NCBI RefSeq assembly: GCF_032911445.1
Contig: NZ_JAWJEJ010000002.1
Location: forward strand, 310,001 to 374,000
Source: Sphingomonas sp. HF-S4
Lineage (GTDB): Bacteria > Pseudomonadota > Alphaproteobacteria > Sphingomonadales > Sphingomonadaceae
Reading direction: 5' to 3'
DNA: 64,000 nt
Translations under genes and position numbers: made by a program
Notes under the pieces: model-generated
Databases searched by the model: none
What the model was told of the DNA's origin: nothing
The model's input: the letters and a program-made list of their open reading frames with translations, nothing else
Shown: positions 17,183-27,200 of the stretch, piece after piece
Layout: the number at the start of each line of letters is the position of its first letter
Numbering within the stretch: the stretch's first letter is position 1

Positions 17183-20161
17183 CTACCGCCCCACCCGCAA
17201 CGTCGCGATCGGCTTGGTCCGCGCCTCTTCGTCGCGGTCTCGCCCCTGCTGGAAGGCGAGGTCGACATCGACCAACGTCTCTTCCTCGCTGCGCCGTCCG
17301 AAGTTCCGGGTCAGCCGGATGAGGACATGGCCGGCGCCGTTGGGGTTGATCCGGTCGGCGTCATACCCGTTGATCCGCACCTCGTATGCACCCTGCGGTG
17401 CGCGGCGGATGGCATATTCCTCGGGGCCGTAGCCGTCGGTCATGTCGTTCGAGATCTGTCCGCCTGCGCTGCTCAGCTGATCGCCGTAGAAGACGCGCTC
17501 GCCATTCGGCTCGTTGACCCACAGGTCGATATCGGCGTCGTCGGCGACCCATTCGATGACGATCCGCACATCGGTATCGAGCAGCGCGACGAGCCGCGGG
17601 TCGAGCGTCCAGCGCCCGCCCACTGCCTCGATATCGGGGACCAGCGCGTTGGCGTTCATCAGCGCGATCACTTCGAACCCGTCGAAATCGTCCGATGCCG
17701 GGTTCAGCGCCGCATCGGTGAGCAAGGCGAAGGCGCGCTCCAGATCGGCGCGTCCCGCCGCGCCGCGGCTGCGCCCGCGCGCCGCGAGCGCGAGCGCCAG
17801 ATCGCGCGCGGGCTGCGGGCGGAACTCGGCATTGGCCGCCGCGATATGCTCGGCGAGCTCGATCGCGCGGTCGTGCGCCTTGTCGCGCTCGAGCCGGAAG
17901 GCGACGATCTGCCGCGTCTCGTCATCGGCCTGCGGCAGTTCGAGTGCCGAGAGCAGCAGCGACTCCCCGGTTGCGGTGTCGCCCTTGCGCCGGAACCATT
18001 CGGCGACGTCGAAATAGAAGCTCGGCACCGATCCAAAGGCGCGTTCCTGCTCGGCGAGCACCGTCAGCCGCTGCGCCGGCGCCGCTGCGTTGAGCGCGAG
18101 GATATAGGGGCGCTTGGCGATCAGGTCGGCAAGATCGACCTTGACTGCGGTGTCGACGGTCGCGCGCTCGGCCCGCGCGACCGGAACGTCGCGGAGCCGG
18201 GCCGCCGTCACGATCGCTTCGCTCACGTCATCGGCCGCGAGCCCTGCCGACTCGCTCGCCACTTGGGCGCGCGTCCCGGTGACCATGACCGCGCGGTCTT
18301 CGTCGCTCGGGCTGTGCGCCGGCGCGGGCTCGGATACCGGGGGCGGGGAGGGGGCCATGGCCATTGGCGCGGGCACCGCCATCGGCTCCGGCCGGGGCTT
18401 GGGGCGAGCCGACGCAACGAAGCGCCGCTTCCACCAGTCCTTGCGCTCGGCCCAGCGCTCGAGCACTTGCTCGAAGCGCTCGCGCTTGTCGTCGAGCGCC
18501 GCTTCGTCGGCATCCTGCTTCGATTCGCGGTACTGGCCCATCCACTCGGCGTCGAAGCCCGGCGGCGGCGCGATGCCGGCGCGGAGATACTGGTCGGGTC
18601 GTTCGAGCACGAGCAGCGACATCGCCGGCCCGGCGACCTGGTAGCGCCGCGCGAACGCGACCATCGCCTGGTGCCGCGCGGGATCATCGCCGAGGATCTG
18701 GACCTGCTGCGCCGCCCAGAGCGCGCCCGGCGCGTCCGCGGACACCGTCGCGCCCGCCGCATAACTGCGCTCGCTGCCGTCGCTCAGCCGCACGCGCACC
18801 CCGCCGCGATCGGGCATCGGGCCGACGATCTGCCATGCGCCCGCGCCGGCGGGAAGCGTGCGAAACGCGATGCGGCGCCCGGCCGAATCGCGTATTGCGG
18901 TCACGCCCGCTGTCGGCTGCGCGAGCGCGGCGACCGCCTCCGCCACCTTGCCGTCGGAGACGCGTACCAGCGGTCCCCGCGCGATGCGGCCGAGCCGCGC
19001 GCCATCGGCCTTGGGCGAGGCGGTCAGCAGCGCCAGCGGGCAATCGGCGGCGAATTCGGCGCCACGGTCGATCGTCACGAGCCCGTCGGAGACCAGCACG
19101 CAGCGGCGCGCCGGGGGGAGCGAGAGCGCGTCGAGCCCGGCGAAGGACGTCGCGCCGCGATAGGTCACGCCGTCGAGCATTTTACGTAGCGCCGCTGCAT
19201 CGGGATGCATCGTCCACTGCGGCCGGTCGCTCGCGAAGGTGATCAGGTCGATCGCATCGGGCGTGGTCGTATCGGCCAGCCGCGCGAGCACTTCCGCCTC
19301 GAGGTCGCGCCGATCGTCGCGGTGCGAGAGCGAGCGATCCCAATAGATGCGCAGCCGTCCGCCGGTCGGGCGCGCCGCGCCTGCGGGGGCGGTGTCGCTG
19401 ATCGCGAAGAAGCTTTCGCCGCTCGCATGCCGCGTGACGAGCATCGGCGCGGCGAGCGTGCCGCCGGCGATCTCGAGCCCGCCCTGCAGCCGTTTCCGGT
19501 CGCCGCCCGCATTGCCGCGCCACTGCGCGCCTTGCTTCGCGAGCGTCACCGTCTCGCCCGCGAACCGCACGCTCGGCGCGGCGGCAAAGCCGTCGACCGT
19601 CACGGTCAGCGACACCTTGCCGATCGTCCCCTCGCGCGACAGCGGCAGCACGATCCCGCGCATCGGATCGAACGGCGCCGCGAAGGTCACGCGGAAGCGC
19701 CGTGGATGCGCGCGATCGATCGGATAGATGCGCGTGGTGAAGCGGTTCCCCGAAACCTCGGCGAGCCCGGGATCGATCCCGGCGCGCACTTCATCCTCGT
19801 AGAGGTTGCGCGCCTTGGGCTGTTCGAGCAGCTGCCCCGGGATCATCGCGTCGCCGACGCTCAGCGCATAGCCGGTGACCACCGCATCGGCGGGCAACGC
19901 CAGCGCCAGCCTGGCCTCGAAATTCTCGTCCTCTTGCGGATCGGCGCTGAGCAGCAGCTCGAGCGTGACATCGGCGGTTCGCCCGGTGACGTGCGCGCTG
20001 ACCAGCACCTCGTCGATCCGCAGGTGCTTCGCGACATCCTCACCGTCATCGGTGCGGATGCCGCGCTCCGCCTCGGACAAGCTCGGGTTGGTCTGCGCCA
20101 TTGCCGGGGCGGGCAGCAGCCAAAGCCCGATCGCCAGCGAGATCGTCGCGCGCCACCCCAT
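17183..20161 (-). CDS. Secreted VIT / von Willebrand A-like / DUF2135 multidomain protein
   Basis: A 992-residue exported protein. I placed the start at 20161 because a signal peptide (LAIGLWLLPAPAMAQ) follows and GAGGGGGG lies upstream. Residues of about 47-170 form a VIT domain. About 255-390 is a vWA-like region with an intact MIDAS pattern: DRSLS, the Thr in GATSFAG and the Asp in LVSDG. A coiled, charged segment (about 530-580) and a Pro/Ala-rich linker follow, then two TonB-box-like segments (VMVTGTRA and AIVTAARL), a helical region, and a C-terminal DUF2135 domain (VADDADIDLWVNEPNGE). The function is unknown; metal-dependent protein binding in the periplasm is the family expectation. 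Confidence 0.85.
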   Translation of the reverse strand: MGWRATISLAIGLWLLPAPAMAQTNPSLSEAERGIRTDDGEDVAKHLRIDEVLVSAHVTGRTADVTLELLLSADPQEDENFEARLALALPADAVVTGYALSVGDAMIPGQLLEQPKARNLYEDEVRAGIDPGLAEVSGNRFTTRIYPIDRAHPRRFRVTFAAPFDPMRGIVLPLSREGTIGKVSLTVTVDGFAAAPSVRFAGETVTLAKQGAQWRGNAGGDRKRLQGGLEIAGGTLAAPMLVTRHASGESFFAISDTAPAGAARPTGGRLRIYWDRSLSHRDDRRDLEAEVLARLADTTTPDAIDLITFASDRPQWTMHPDAAALRKMLDGVTYRGATSFAGLDALSLPPARRCVLVSDGLVTIDRGAEFAADCPLALLTASPKADGARLGRIARGPLVRVSDGKVAEAVAALAQPTAGVTAIRDSAGRRIAFRTLPAGAGAWQIVGPMPDRGGVRVRLSDGSERSYAAGATVSADAPGALWAAQQVQILGDDPARHQAMVAFARRYQVAGPAMSLLVLERPDQYLRAGIAPPPGFDAEWMGQYRESKQDADEAALDDKRERFEQVLERWAERKDWWKRRFVASARPKPRPEPMAVPAPMAMAPSPPPVSEPAPAHSPSDEDRAVMVTGTRAQVASESAGLAADDVSEAIVTAARLRDVPVARAERATVDTAVKVDLADLIAKRPYILALNAAAPAQRLTVLAEQERAFGSVPSFYFDVAEWFRRKGDTATGESLLLSALELPQADDETRQIVAFRLERDKAHDRAIELAEHIAAANAEFRPQPARDLALALAARGRSRGAAGRADLERAFALLTDAALNPASDDFDGFEVIALMNANALVPDIEAVGGRWTLDPRLVALLDTDVRIVIEWVADDADIDLWVNEPNGERVFYGDQLSSAGGQISNDMTDGYGPEEYAIRRAPQGAYEVRINGYDADRINPNGAGHVLIRLTRNFGRRSEEETLVDVDLAFQQGRDRDEEARTKPIATLRVGR

Positions 20162-20280
20162 TGCTTCCCCCCTCATTCGGCGGAGAGACTGACCCAGCAC
20201 GGTCCGCGGCGCAACGACAAACCGCTGGCGCGCGCGGCGCGGCGCGCCCATTTTGGTGCGGCACGATCGGGAGCGCAGGC

Positions 20281-20478
20281 ATGGCATTGGTGGAACTGGG
20301 GCGCTTCGATCGGCAGGAAGCCTATATCGTCTAGGGCCGGCTAGAGAGCGAAGGCATTATGAGCTTCGTGTTCGATGCCGGGACCAGCATCGCTGACGGC
20401 AGCTACCTGCTGATCCCGGTGCGCGTCATGGTCGACGACGAGGACCTGGCCGCCGCGAAGGGAATGCTCGAACCCTAG
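20281..20478 (+). pseudogene. DUF2007-family gene interrupted by an in-frame amber stop
   Basis: The frame from the ATG at 20281 reads MALVELGRFDRQEAYIV, then TAG at 20332-20334, then continues without a shift as GRLESEGIMSFVFDAGTS and LLIPVRVMVDDEDLAAAKGMLEP to a second TAG at 20476-20478. Joined, this is a typical 65-codon DUF2007 putative signal-transducing protein (ALVEL..., RLESEGI, IPVRVMVDDEDLAAA). The interruption is one codon, so it is either a recent nonsense mutation, a sequencing error or suppressed. An ATG at 20359 could restart translation of the C-terminal half. Confidence 0.8.
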
Positions 20479-20728
20479 GCTGTATCGACATTCAGCCCCA
20501 CCTATCCTCTCCCCTTGATAGGGGAGAGGATAGCGAAGCTTGGCAGCTTGCTGCCTAGCGTAGCTTGGAGAGGGGTAGAGCGGCGCGAAGCGCCGCGCGG
20601 CTTCTTCGAAGCCGCACCCCCTCACCCAGCTCCGACTAAGCCTCTGCTTCGCAGAGACTAAGTCTGCGCAACCCTCTCCCCCTTGCAGGGGGCGAGGGAA
20701 GATAGGCTGAATGTCGATACCAGCCTAG
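20475..20728. repeat. 254-bp element with 23-nt terminal inverted repeats (MITE-like)
   Basis: The left end (20475-20497, CTAGGCTGTATCGACATTCAG...) and right end (20705-20728, ...CTGAATGTCGATACCAGCCTAG) are complementary over 23 nt with one bulged base. Inside are further palindromes (CCTCTCCCC/GGGGAGAGG, GCGGCGCGAAGCGCCGC, CTTCTTCGAAG, TCTGCTTCGCAGA). The element exactly fills the gap between the convergent DUF2007 and GH2 genes and supplies the stop codon at both sides. No open frame is convincing inside. It could be a non-autonomous mobile element or a complex bidirectional terminator. Confidence 0.65.
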
Positions 20729-23700
20729 CGGCGTCCCACCGGGCCGTGGAAATCGGCCTCGACCACGCCTAGCCGCCAGCCCGGGGGCACGGCGTCGGCG
20801 CCGGTATCGCCCGCCTTGCGCGCGGTATCGAGCTCGACGATCTTGCCGAAGCCGTCGCGGTCGGCGACCGGGCCGGTCTGGACGATCCGCAGCACCTGGC
20901 CGTTGGCGGGTGCGAAGGCGAGATGGGCATAGCCGAGCTGGCGTTCGGTCTCGCCTTCCCAGATCGTCCGCCCATCGAGCGTGATCCGCAGCGGATAGCT
21001 GCGCGAGCGCCAGCCGACGAGCTTCAAGTCGATCTCACTGAGCGTCACCGGCCCGGCAAAGCGATATTCGATCCACGCGGTCTCGCGCCGGCCGTCGCTG
21101 GTCCAGCGCGACAGCTCGTTGTCGTCGGTGCTGTTGCCGGCTTCGGCCTGGTTCGATCCCGCGACTACGCTCGCCGGCGTGCGCGTGATACGGCTTGGCA
21201 CGAACGCGGGGCCCTTCGGCGTCGGCCCGCGGGTCAGCAGCCCGGGCTGGTGATCTTCGGGAAAGTCGCCGGAGAGGCCATTATTTGCCGGGCCCGCCGC
21301 CACCGTCGGCAGGGTCAGCGTCGCGGACTTGAGGCCCGCCGCCGTCGCGGTCACCCGCACTGTCCCGCGCTGCGTCCCGGCGCGCAGCAGCACGCGATTG
21401 ACCCCCGCCTCGACCGGGAGCTTCTGCGAGAGGATGTAATTGTCCTCGCCGCGCGCGGTCCCGGCATAATGCGTGGTCTGGTCGGCGCCCGCAGGCTTGG
21501 TCGGCGCTGCCGGACCTTCGGCAACCGCCGAGCGCGGCGCGCCCGAGCTGTCGCCCTGCGCGATCCCGCCGCGCCATTCGGCCGGCCCGTCGAGCGTGAA
21601 GGCGACCTGGTCGTTCGCGGTCGGCACCCGCCGCCCCTGCGCATCGACCACCTCGACATCGACCAGCGCCACGTCCGCTCCGTCCATCACGAAGCCGCGC
21701 GGCGAGACATGCGGAGTCAGCCGCAGCGCCACCGGCGCGCCGACGGTCTCGAGCACATGCTCGGACCTGTGCCCGCCCGCATGCGTCGCCACCGCGCGCA
21801 GCGTTCCCGGTGCCCAGGGCACATCCTTCCAGGTGAAGAGGAAGCCGCTGCTCTTCGTCCCCTTGCCCAGCGACCGGCCGCCCAGGAACAGCTCGACCTG
21901 CGTCCCGTTCGACACCACGGTCACGTCCTTCCGCGTGCCCGGCGCGTAGTTCCAATGCCCGATGATGTGGCTGCGCGGGGTGACGCTGTCGACCCAGTCG
22001 CTCCACATCACCTGATGGGCATAAAAGCCCTGCTTGGGCAGCCGCATCGCATCGACTTCGCCCGAGCGCCGATAATTGTTGTCGCCGCGATAATGGGTGT
22101 TCGAGTCCGACCAGATGATGTTCACCCCGCCCGAGCTCACGCGCTTCCCCGTGCCGGGCCGCACGCGATAAAAGTCCCACCAGCGCTTGACGTCCTCGAT
22201 CGCGTGGCTGTCCTGGTTGCGGTTATAGTCGGGCGAGTCCTTGTGGAACGGCGGGGTGAGGTCGTCCTGATAGGCCCGCGCCCCCTCGTCGCGCGAATAT
22301 TCCATCGCCCACATCGGGTGCTTCGCGCTCTTGTTCACATAGAGCATCTCGCCGCCATATTCGGCGGTCTTGCTGTCGAGCATCTCGCGCGATCCGATCG
22401 CGCGGCCGCCCTGCGGATCGAAGCGGTCGCGGATCGCCTTCAATTCGGCCATATGGGCTTCGCTGATATTCTCGTTGCCGCCCTCGTAGAACAGGATCGA
22501 GGGGTTGTTGCGGTTGTAGACGATCGCGTCGGCCATCGCCTCCTTGCGCTGCTCCCAGCGCCGCCCGGTGACGTCGCTTTCGGCATCGCCCGCGGGCATC
22601 GCCTGGATCAGCCCGACGCGATCGGCGGACTCCACGTCCTGCTTCGACGGCGCGATGTGCATCCAGCGCACCAGATTGCCGCCGCTCTCGACCATCAGCG
22701 CGTTGGAGAAATCGCTGAGCCAGGGCGGGATCGACACGCCGACCGCGGGCCATTCGTTCGAGGTGCGCTGGGCATAGCCGTGCATCTGGATCGCGCGGCC
22801 GTTGAGGTGGACCATCCCCTCGCCGAACCGGGTCTGGCGAAAGCCGGAGCGCGTATCGACGCTGTCGATCACCTTGCCCCGCTCGGTCAGGCTGGTGGTC
22901 ACCGTGTAGAGATAGCCATAGCCCCAGCTCCACCAGTGGAGCCCGCCGACCTTGCCCGCCGCGGCGAGCGTGCGCGTCTCGCCCGGCGCCAGCGTCGCGC
23001 TGCCGCCGTTCAGCCGCGCAACGATCTTGCCCGCACGATCACGGATTTCGACCCGATAGCCGATCGTCCGCGCCGTGCTCGCGGCATTGCGAACCTGCGT
23101 CTCGGCATGCACCGTCGCGCTGCGCCGCGCCAGGTCGAAGCGATCGGCCCAGACATATTGCCCGGTGGTGCCGAGCGAGCCCCAGAGCGGCAGCGTCTGG
23201 TGCACCGCGCCGGCCAGATGCAGCCGGACGTTCCGCGTGATCCCGCCATAATTGACGTTGAAATTGTCGTTGTTCCACTGGAAGCCGCTGCCGGTCGCGC
23301 GCTCCTTGTACTTCCAGTCATTGTCGACGCGGACGGCGATCAGGTTCTCGCCCGGCCGCAGCGCATCGGTGATGTCCGCGCCGAACGCCGACACGCCGTT
23401 CTCGGACAGCGCAACCGACTTGCCGTTGACCCAAATCTCCGCCGCCTGGCGCACGCCCTCGAATTCGAGGAACGCCCGGCCATCCTGCCGCGCGAGCGTG
23501 ATGCGTTTCCGGTACCAGATGATCCCGGTCGACAGCTGCTTGATGTCGCGCGCGAACGCCTGCTTCTCGTTGAAGGCGTGGGGCAGCGTCGTATTGGCCC
23601 AGGTGCGATCGTCGAAACCGGGCTGCTCGGCGCCGCGCTGCTCGCCGGTCGCCGTCTTCCACCCCGGATTGAGGTTGTACGTGGCGCGGGGCGACGCGAC

Positions 23701-23784
23701 CTTGGTCGATGCATCGTGCGCCGCTGCCGGCGCCGCGTGCGCGATGGCCAGCATCGATGCCAATCCGATCACATAGCCACGCAT
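20725..23784 (-). CDS. Secreted glycoside hydrolase family 2 protein, beta-galactosidase-like
   Basis: A 1019-residue exported GH2 enzyme. The start at 23784 gives a signal peptide (IGLASMLAIAHAAPAAAHD) and has GGGGAGG upstream. A sugar-binding jelly roll (about 45-190, FLEFEGVRQAAEIWVNGK), Ig-like domain and TIM barrel follow; the acid/base Glu is in FYEGGNENIS and the nucleophile probably in MWAMEYSRDEG. DUF4982-like and Ig-like modules come next, and the last 150 residues resemble a discoidin-type carbohydrate-binding domain. Substrate specificity is not certain. The divergent TonB receptor suggests joint use of a polysaccharide. Confidence 0.9.
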   Translation of the reverse strand: MRGYVIGLASMLAIAHAAPAAAHDASTKVASPRATYNLNPGWKTATGEQRGAEQPGFDDRTWANTTLPHAFNEKQAFARDIKQLSTGIIWYRKRITLARQDGRAFLEFEGVRQAAEIWVNGKSVALSENGVSAFGADITDALRPGENLIAVRVDNDWKYKERATGSGFQWNNDNFNVNYGGITRNVRLHLAGAVHQTLPLWGSLGTTGQYVWADRFDLARRSATVHAETQVRNAASTARTIGYRVEIRDRAGKIVARLNGGSATLAPGETRTLAAAGKVGGLHWWSWGYGYLYTVTTSLTERGKVIDSVDTRSGFRQTRFGEGMVHLNGRAIQMHGYAQRTSNEWPAVGVSIPPWLSDFSNALMVESGGNLVRWMHIAPSKQDVESADRVGLIQAMPAGDAESDVTGRRWEQRKEAMADAIVYNRNNPSILFYEGGNENISEAHMAELKAIRDRFDPQGGRAIGSREMLDSKTAEYGGEMLYVNKSAKHPMWAMEYSRDEGARAYQDDLTPPFHKDSPDYNRNQDSHAIEDVKRWWDFYRVRPGTGKRVSSGGVNIIWSDSNTHYRGDNNYRRSGEVDAMRLPKQGFYAHQVMWSDWVDSVTPRSHIIGHWNYAPGTRKDVTVVSNGTQVELFLGGRSLGKGTKSSGFLFTWKDVPWAPGTLRAVATHAGGHRSEHVLETVGAPVALRLTPHVSPRGFVMDGADVALVDVEVVDAQGRRVPTANDQVAFTLDGPAEWRGGIAQGDSSGAPRSAVAEGPAAPTKPAGADQTTHYAGTARGEDNYILSQKLPVEAGVNRVLLRAGTQRGTVRVTATAAGLKSATLTLPTVAAGPANNGLSGDFPEDHQPGLLTRGPTPKGPAFVPSRITRTPASVVAGSNQAEAGNSTDDNELSRWTSDGRRETAWIEYRFAGPVTLSEIDLKLVGWRSRSYPLRITLDGRTIWEGETERQLGYAHLAFAPANGQVLRIVQTGPVADRDGFGKIVELDTARKAGDTGADAVPPGWRLGVVEADFHGPVGRR

Positions 23785-23960
23785 CCAGGCCTCCCCATTC
23801 GTTCCACGATTTGACACGACAGTACGATATATGGGCTAAAATGGTCAAGCCATGAGATGGCCGAACGTAAGATTGGCCTTACCAATAAGGTGGTGAGGCG
23901 GCGTCTTCGCTCCCCTGGCGCGACTCGCGGCCTGATCCTGCCAGCGCAATCCTGCTTTAG

Positions 23961-23981
23961 TTACGCTGCAGTGCAGCGCAA
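23961..23981. promoter_or_regulatory. Candidate operator palindrome
   Basis: CGCTGCA-G-TGCAGCG is a perfect 15-bp palindrome, extending to 21 bp with one mismatch (TTACGCTGCA / TGCAGCGCAA). It lies between the divergent GH2 and TonB-receptor genes, where a LacI- or GntR-type repressor site would be expected for a sugar-responsive locus. No regulator gene is adjacent in the window. Confidence 0.45.
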
Positions 23982-24089
23982 GTTCGCGCAACTATCCTGA
24001 AACATCCGGTTTTTCGTTGGTATGACAAATGGGTTGCGCCCGACGGAAAAGCTGATAATTCTAAAAGCTGAATCTGTGTCTCATATTGT

Positions 24090-24114
24090 GAGAGAACTGC
24101 ACAAGCAGTCTCTC
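24090..24114 (+). promoter_or_regulatory. Stem-loop in the TonB-receptor leader
   Basis: GAGAGAACTGC, loop ACAA, then GCAGTCTCTC forms a 10-bp stem with one bulged A, about 95 nt before the receptor start. There is no T tract, so it is not a standard terminator. It may be a leader structure that controls mRNA stability or a regulator target. Confidence 0.4.
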
Positions 24115-24207
24115 GGTCTGAGTGTCCGGTCGCAGGGGTAATCAGGAAGGCCTGAAGCCCGCCCCCGGATGAGTGCGTGCACAACACCGGTTGGGGAGAG
24201 GGGAAAA

Positions 24208-27200
24208 ATGGCTGATCGTACGACGTCGCGTGCCCGCATGGGCGCAACTGCTTCCTGGGCAGCGCTGGGGCTGGCGCTAGCATGGGGCGGTCCGGCAATG
24301 ACGCAGACTGCGCCCGCTACGACCGAGCAGGCCGCTCCCTCCGCCGACGACGTCGTTCCCGAAGACTCGCAAGAGGCGATCATCGTCGTTGGCTCGCGCG
24401 CCAGCCAGCAGTCGGCCAATAATCGCAAGAAGGCTGCGCGGACCGCCACCGACTCTATCGTCGCCGACGACATTGGCTCCTTTCCGGATCGCAACGTTGG
24501 CGAAGCAATCTCGCGCATTCCAGGCGTTGCGCTGAGCCGAAATGAATTTGGCGAAGGCACCGATGTCTCGGTGCGCGGCAATGGCCCCGATCTCACCCGC
24601 GTCGAACTCGACGGCGTAGGTGTCCAGAGCACCACTGCCCTCGCGCTAGGCCCGAGCCGCGCCCCGGATCTTCGTGAACTGCCTGCAGAGTTGGTCAAAA
24701 GCATCGACGTGATCAAGGGGTCGACTGCCGAGATGACCGAGGGTGGTCTTGGTGGCACTATCCAGATCAAGACGCGCACCGGCCTGGACTTTAAGAAGCC
24801 CTATTTCTCGCTGCGTGCAGGCGCCGGTCAGAATTCGCTGGGCAAGGATTGGACGCCAGACTTCAACGGCGTGGCTGCCACCAAACTGTTCGGTGATCGC
24901 GTCGGCGTCATCGTCAGTGGCACCTATGCTAAAATTCAGAACAACGGGCATAGCTACGAAACGACTACCAGCAACAACCGCAACTACGCGCGTCTCTTCG
25001 ATTTCGACAATTCGCCGGAGAAGACCTTCAGCTATAATCCGGCGACGGTCGGTACGGACGCCGCCGATATCGCCTTCGCCAATAGCATTGCGCCGGATGG
25101 CACGACGCTTACTCCGCGTGAGTTGGTCAGTCTCGCAGCGGGGGCTTCCAGCAAGGCCCAATGCCTTCAGATTTTTCCGGACAACCCAACTGGAAATGGT
25201 GGCACGGTCACCGGCGCGACATTGGCGGCCCAGCATACGCAACGCATCCTAGAACAGCAGACCTGCCTCAATCAGTGGAACGACTATACGCCGTCGCTGA
25301 TCCGCAACCTGATGGCGACGCAAACCGAGGAGCGCTATTCGTTCGATGCGCGATTCGACTATCGCCTAAGCGACAACCTCACGATCTTCGCCAAGGGCAC
25401 GCTCACCGGCCGAGACGTCGATGATCAATTCCGCACGCGCACTCCGGTTACGCTGTTCAATCAGAATCTGGCGGGCACCTTCGTTGACACGACGGCAGGC
25501 TATCCGCGTCGGCGGACCGTCTCGCCCAACGCGCCGGCGGGCTATTATCTGTACGATCCACTCTACGGCTATAACGCGATCAGCACTGGCTCCGGCAGCA
25601 GCCTCGTCACCAACGCCGTGACTGGCAATGTGCTCAACGTGGTGCCGGGCAGTGTCGTCGTTGATAGCGCGCACAACGTCACCAAAATGACGACCACAAA
25701 CAATTCAGTAAGCATCGATCAAATCGAGAACCGGATCAACAGCCAGTCCAAATACGCTCAGGTCGGTGCCGAATATCGCGGCGACCGCCTTGAGATCGAT
25801 GCATTTGCCGCCATTACCGAAGCCGAGTCCAAGCGCGGAGACATGCGCACTTCGCGCGCTTACGCCTACGGGGACGCGACACTGACGCTTCAGCCTAATG
25901 GTCTTTGGGATATCGACCTGCCAGCCAGCTACGACGAGACCAACGCAGCTAATTTCGTTCAGCTCACAGCCCCCCCTTGCATAAGCGGCGGCACCAATCC
26001 TGCGACCTGCGTTGGTCAGAACGCGGTTGCTGCCAGCGCCACCACGGTTGCGTCGCCGCAATATCTCGTTTCGCGGATGCCGCTCACCACACCCAGCTTC
26101 GGCGTGTCCTATTCGCCCTCGCTGGGTGAATCCTCAGAGCGGATCGCCAAATTCGACATCGCGTACAAAACAGACGAAATCATTCCGTTCATCACTCGTG
26201 TGAAGGTGGGCGGCATGTATCGTAAGAACATGCTCGATCGCTGGGGCGGCGGCGGCTACACTGTGTCGACAGCCACGGGCACATTTGGCCAGCCGGGCTA
26301 TGTTCCCGGCGTCTTCGTGCCGACCGCCAATGTCCGAGGCACGGTGCGCGCGTGCCAGCCTACCGCCGGCTCGGCGGCTGCCGGCGGCCTTTCGTGCAAT
26401 TACGGCTTCGCTCCCAGCGTCAATCCTTCGAACGTTCGTTCGGGCGTTGACACCCTGACGCCGGACGAACTGCGGGCCTTGTTCGAAAAGACGCTCGAGG
26501 CACCGGACTCACAATATTTCGGCGGGGTGCCTAATCGCGGCAGCCTCCCCGATTCGTGGCAGGGTATCAAAACTGACGAACTTTTCGGCGCACTTGGCGC
26601 GTCCCAATTCATGAATTTCGACTGCCTAAAGGTCTGCACCGGCAGTGATGGTAACGAATACGCCCAACCGGTCACGCGGGTCCGTGAAACGATCAAAAAC
26701 GTCTACGCAATGGCGGATTTTGAGCAGCGTTTGCCGCTTGGGCTGTTATTCAACGGCAATGTCGGCGTGCGTGGTGTTTTCGCCAATGTAACGGGTTCGT
26801 CGCTGCTTACGCTTGTTACGATTCGGCCTGGCCCGAACTTCAATCCACTCGATCCTAACGCCGCTGCAGGTCAGCTTTCGCAAACCTTCGCCACTAATTC
26901 GACGCTGAACAAGAGCACCACCGATTGGTTGCCCAGCTTCAACCTCAATTTGTGGGGCTTCAACGAGACCCTGGCGTTGCGGCTCTACGGCGGCAAGACG
27001 GTTGCACGTCCCAGCATGGGCAACCTGATTGTCGGCGGAACCTGTACGATCAACGAGATCGCGCTCGAACAGGTGGGTGACGACATCTTCGGTTGCAGCG
27101 GCCGTATCGGCAATCCCGGGCTCAAGCCATTTACGGCATGGAGCTACAATGCCAGCCTCGAATGGTATGCAAACGCCGACACATTGTTCTCGGTGGCTTA

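Larger units (their letters stand above)
23785..24207. other. Divergent promoter region between GH2 and the TonB-dependent receptor
   Basis: This 423-nt gap is markedly richer in A and T than its surroundings and holds no supported gene. It should contain both divergent promoters. On the minus strand TTGACC (at about 23853) with TACTGT about 18 nt further is a weak -35/-10 candidate for GH2. On the plus strand GATAAT (24054-24059) is a possible -10 element for the receptor, without a well-placed -35. A palindrome at 23961 and a hairpin at 24090 are listed separately. Confidence 0.5.

Noticed and set aside
20505..20705. Repeated sequence considered as a CRISPR array
   Set aside because: The repeats are inverted and nested, not direct and regularly spaced, and no cas genes are present.
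20923..23814. 963-codon open frame on the plus strand opposite the GH2 gene
   Set aside because: Shadow of GH2; Arg/His-rich composition and no motif.
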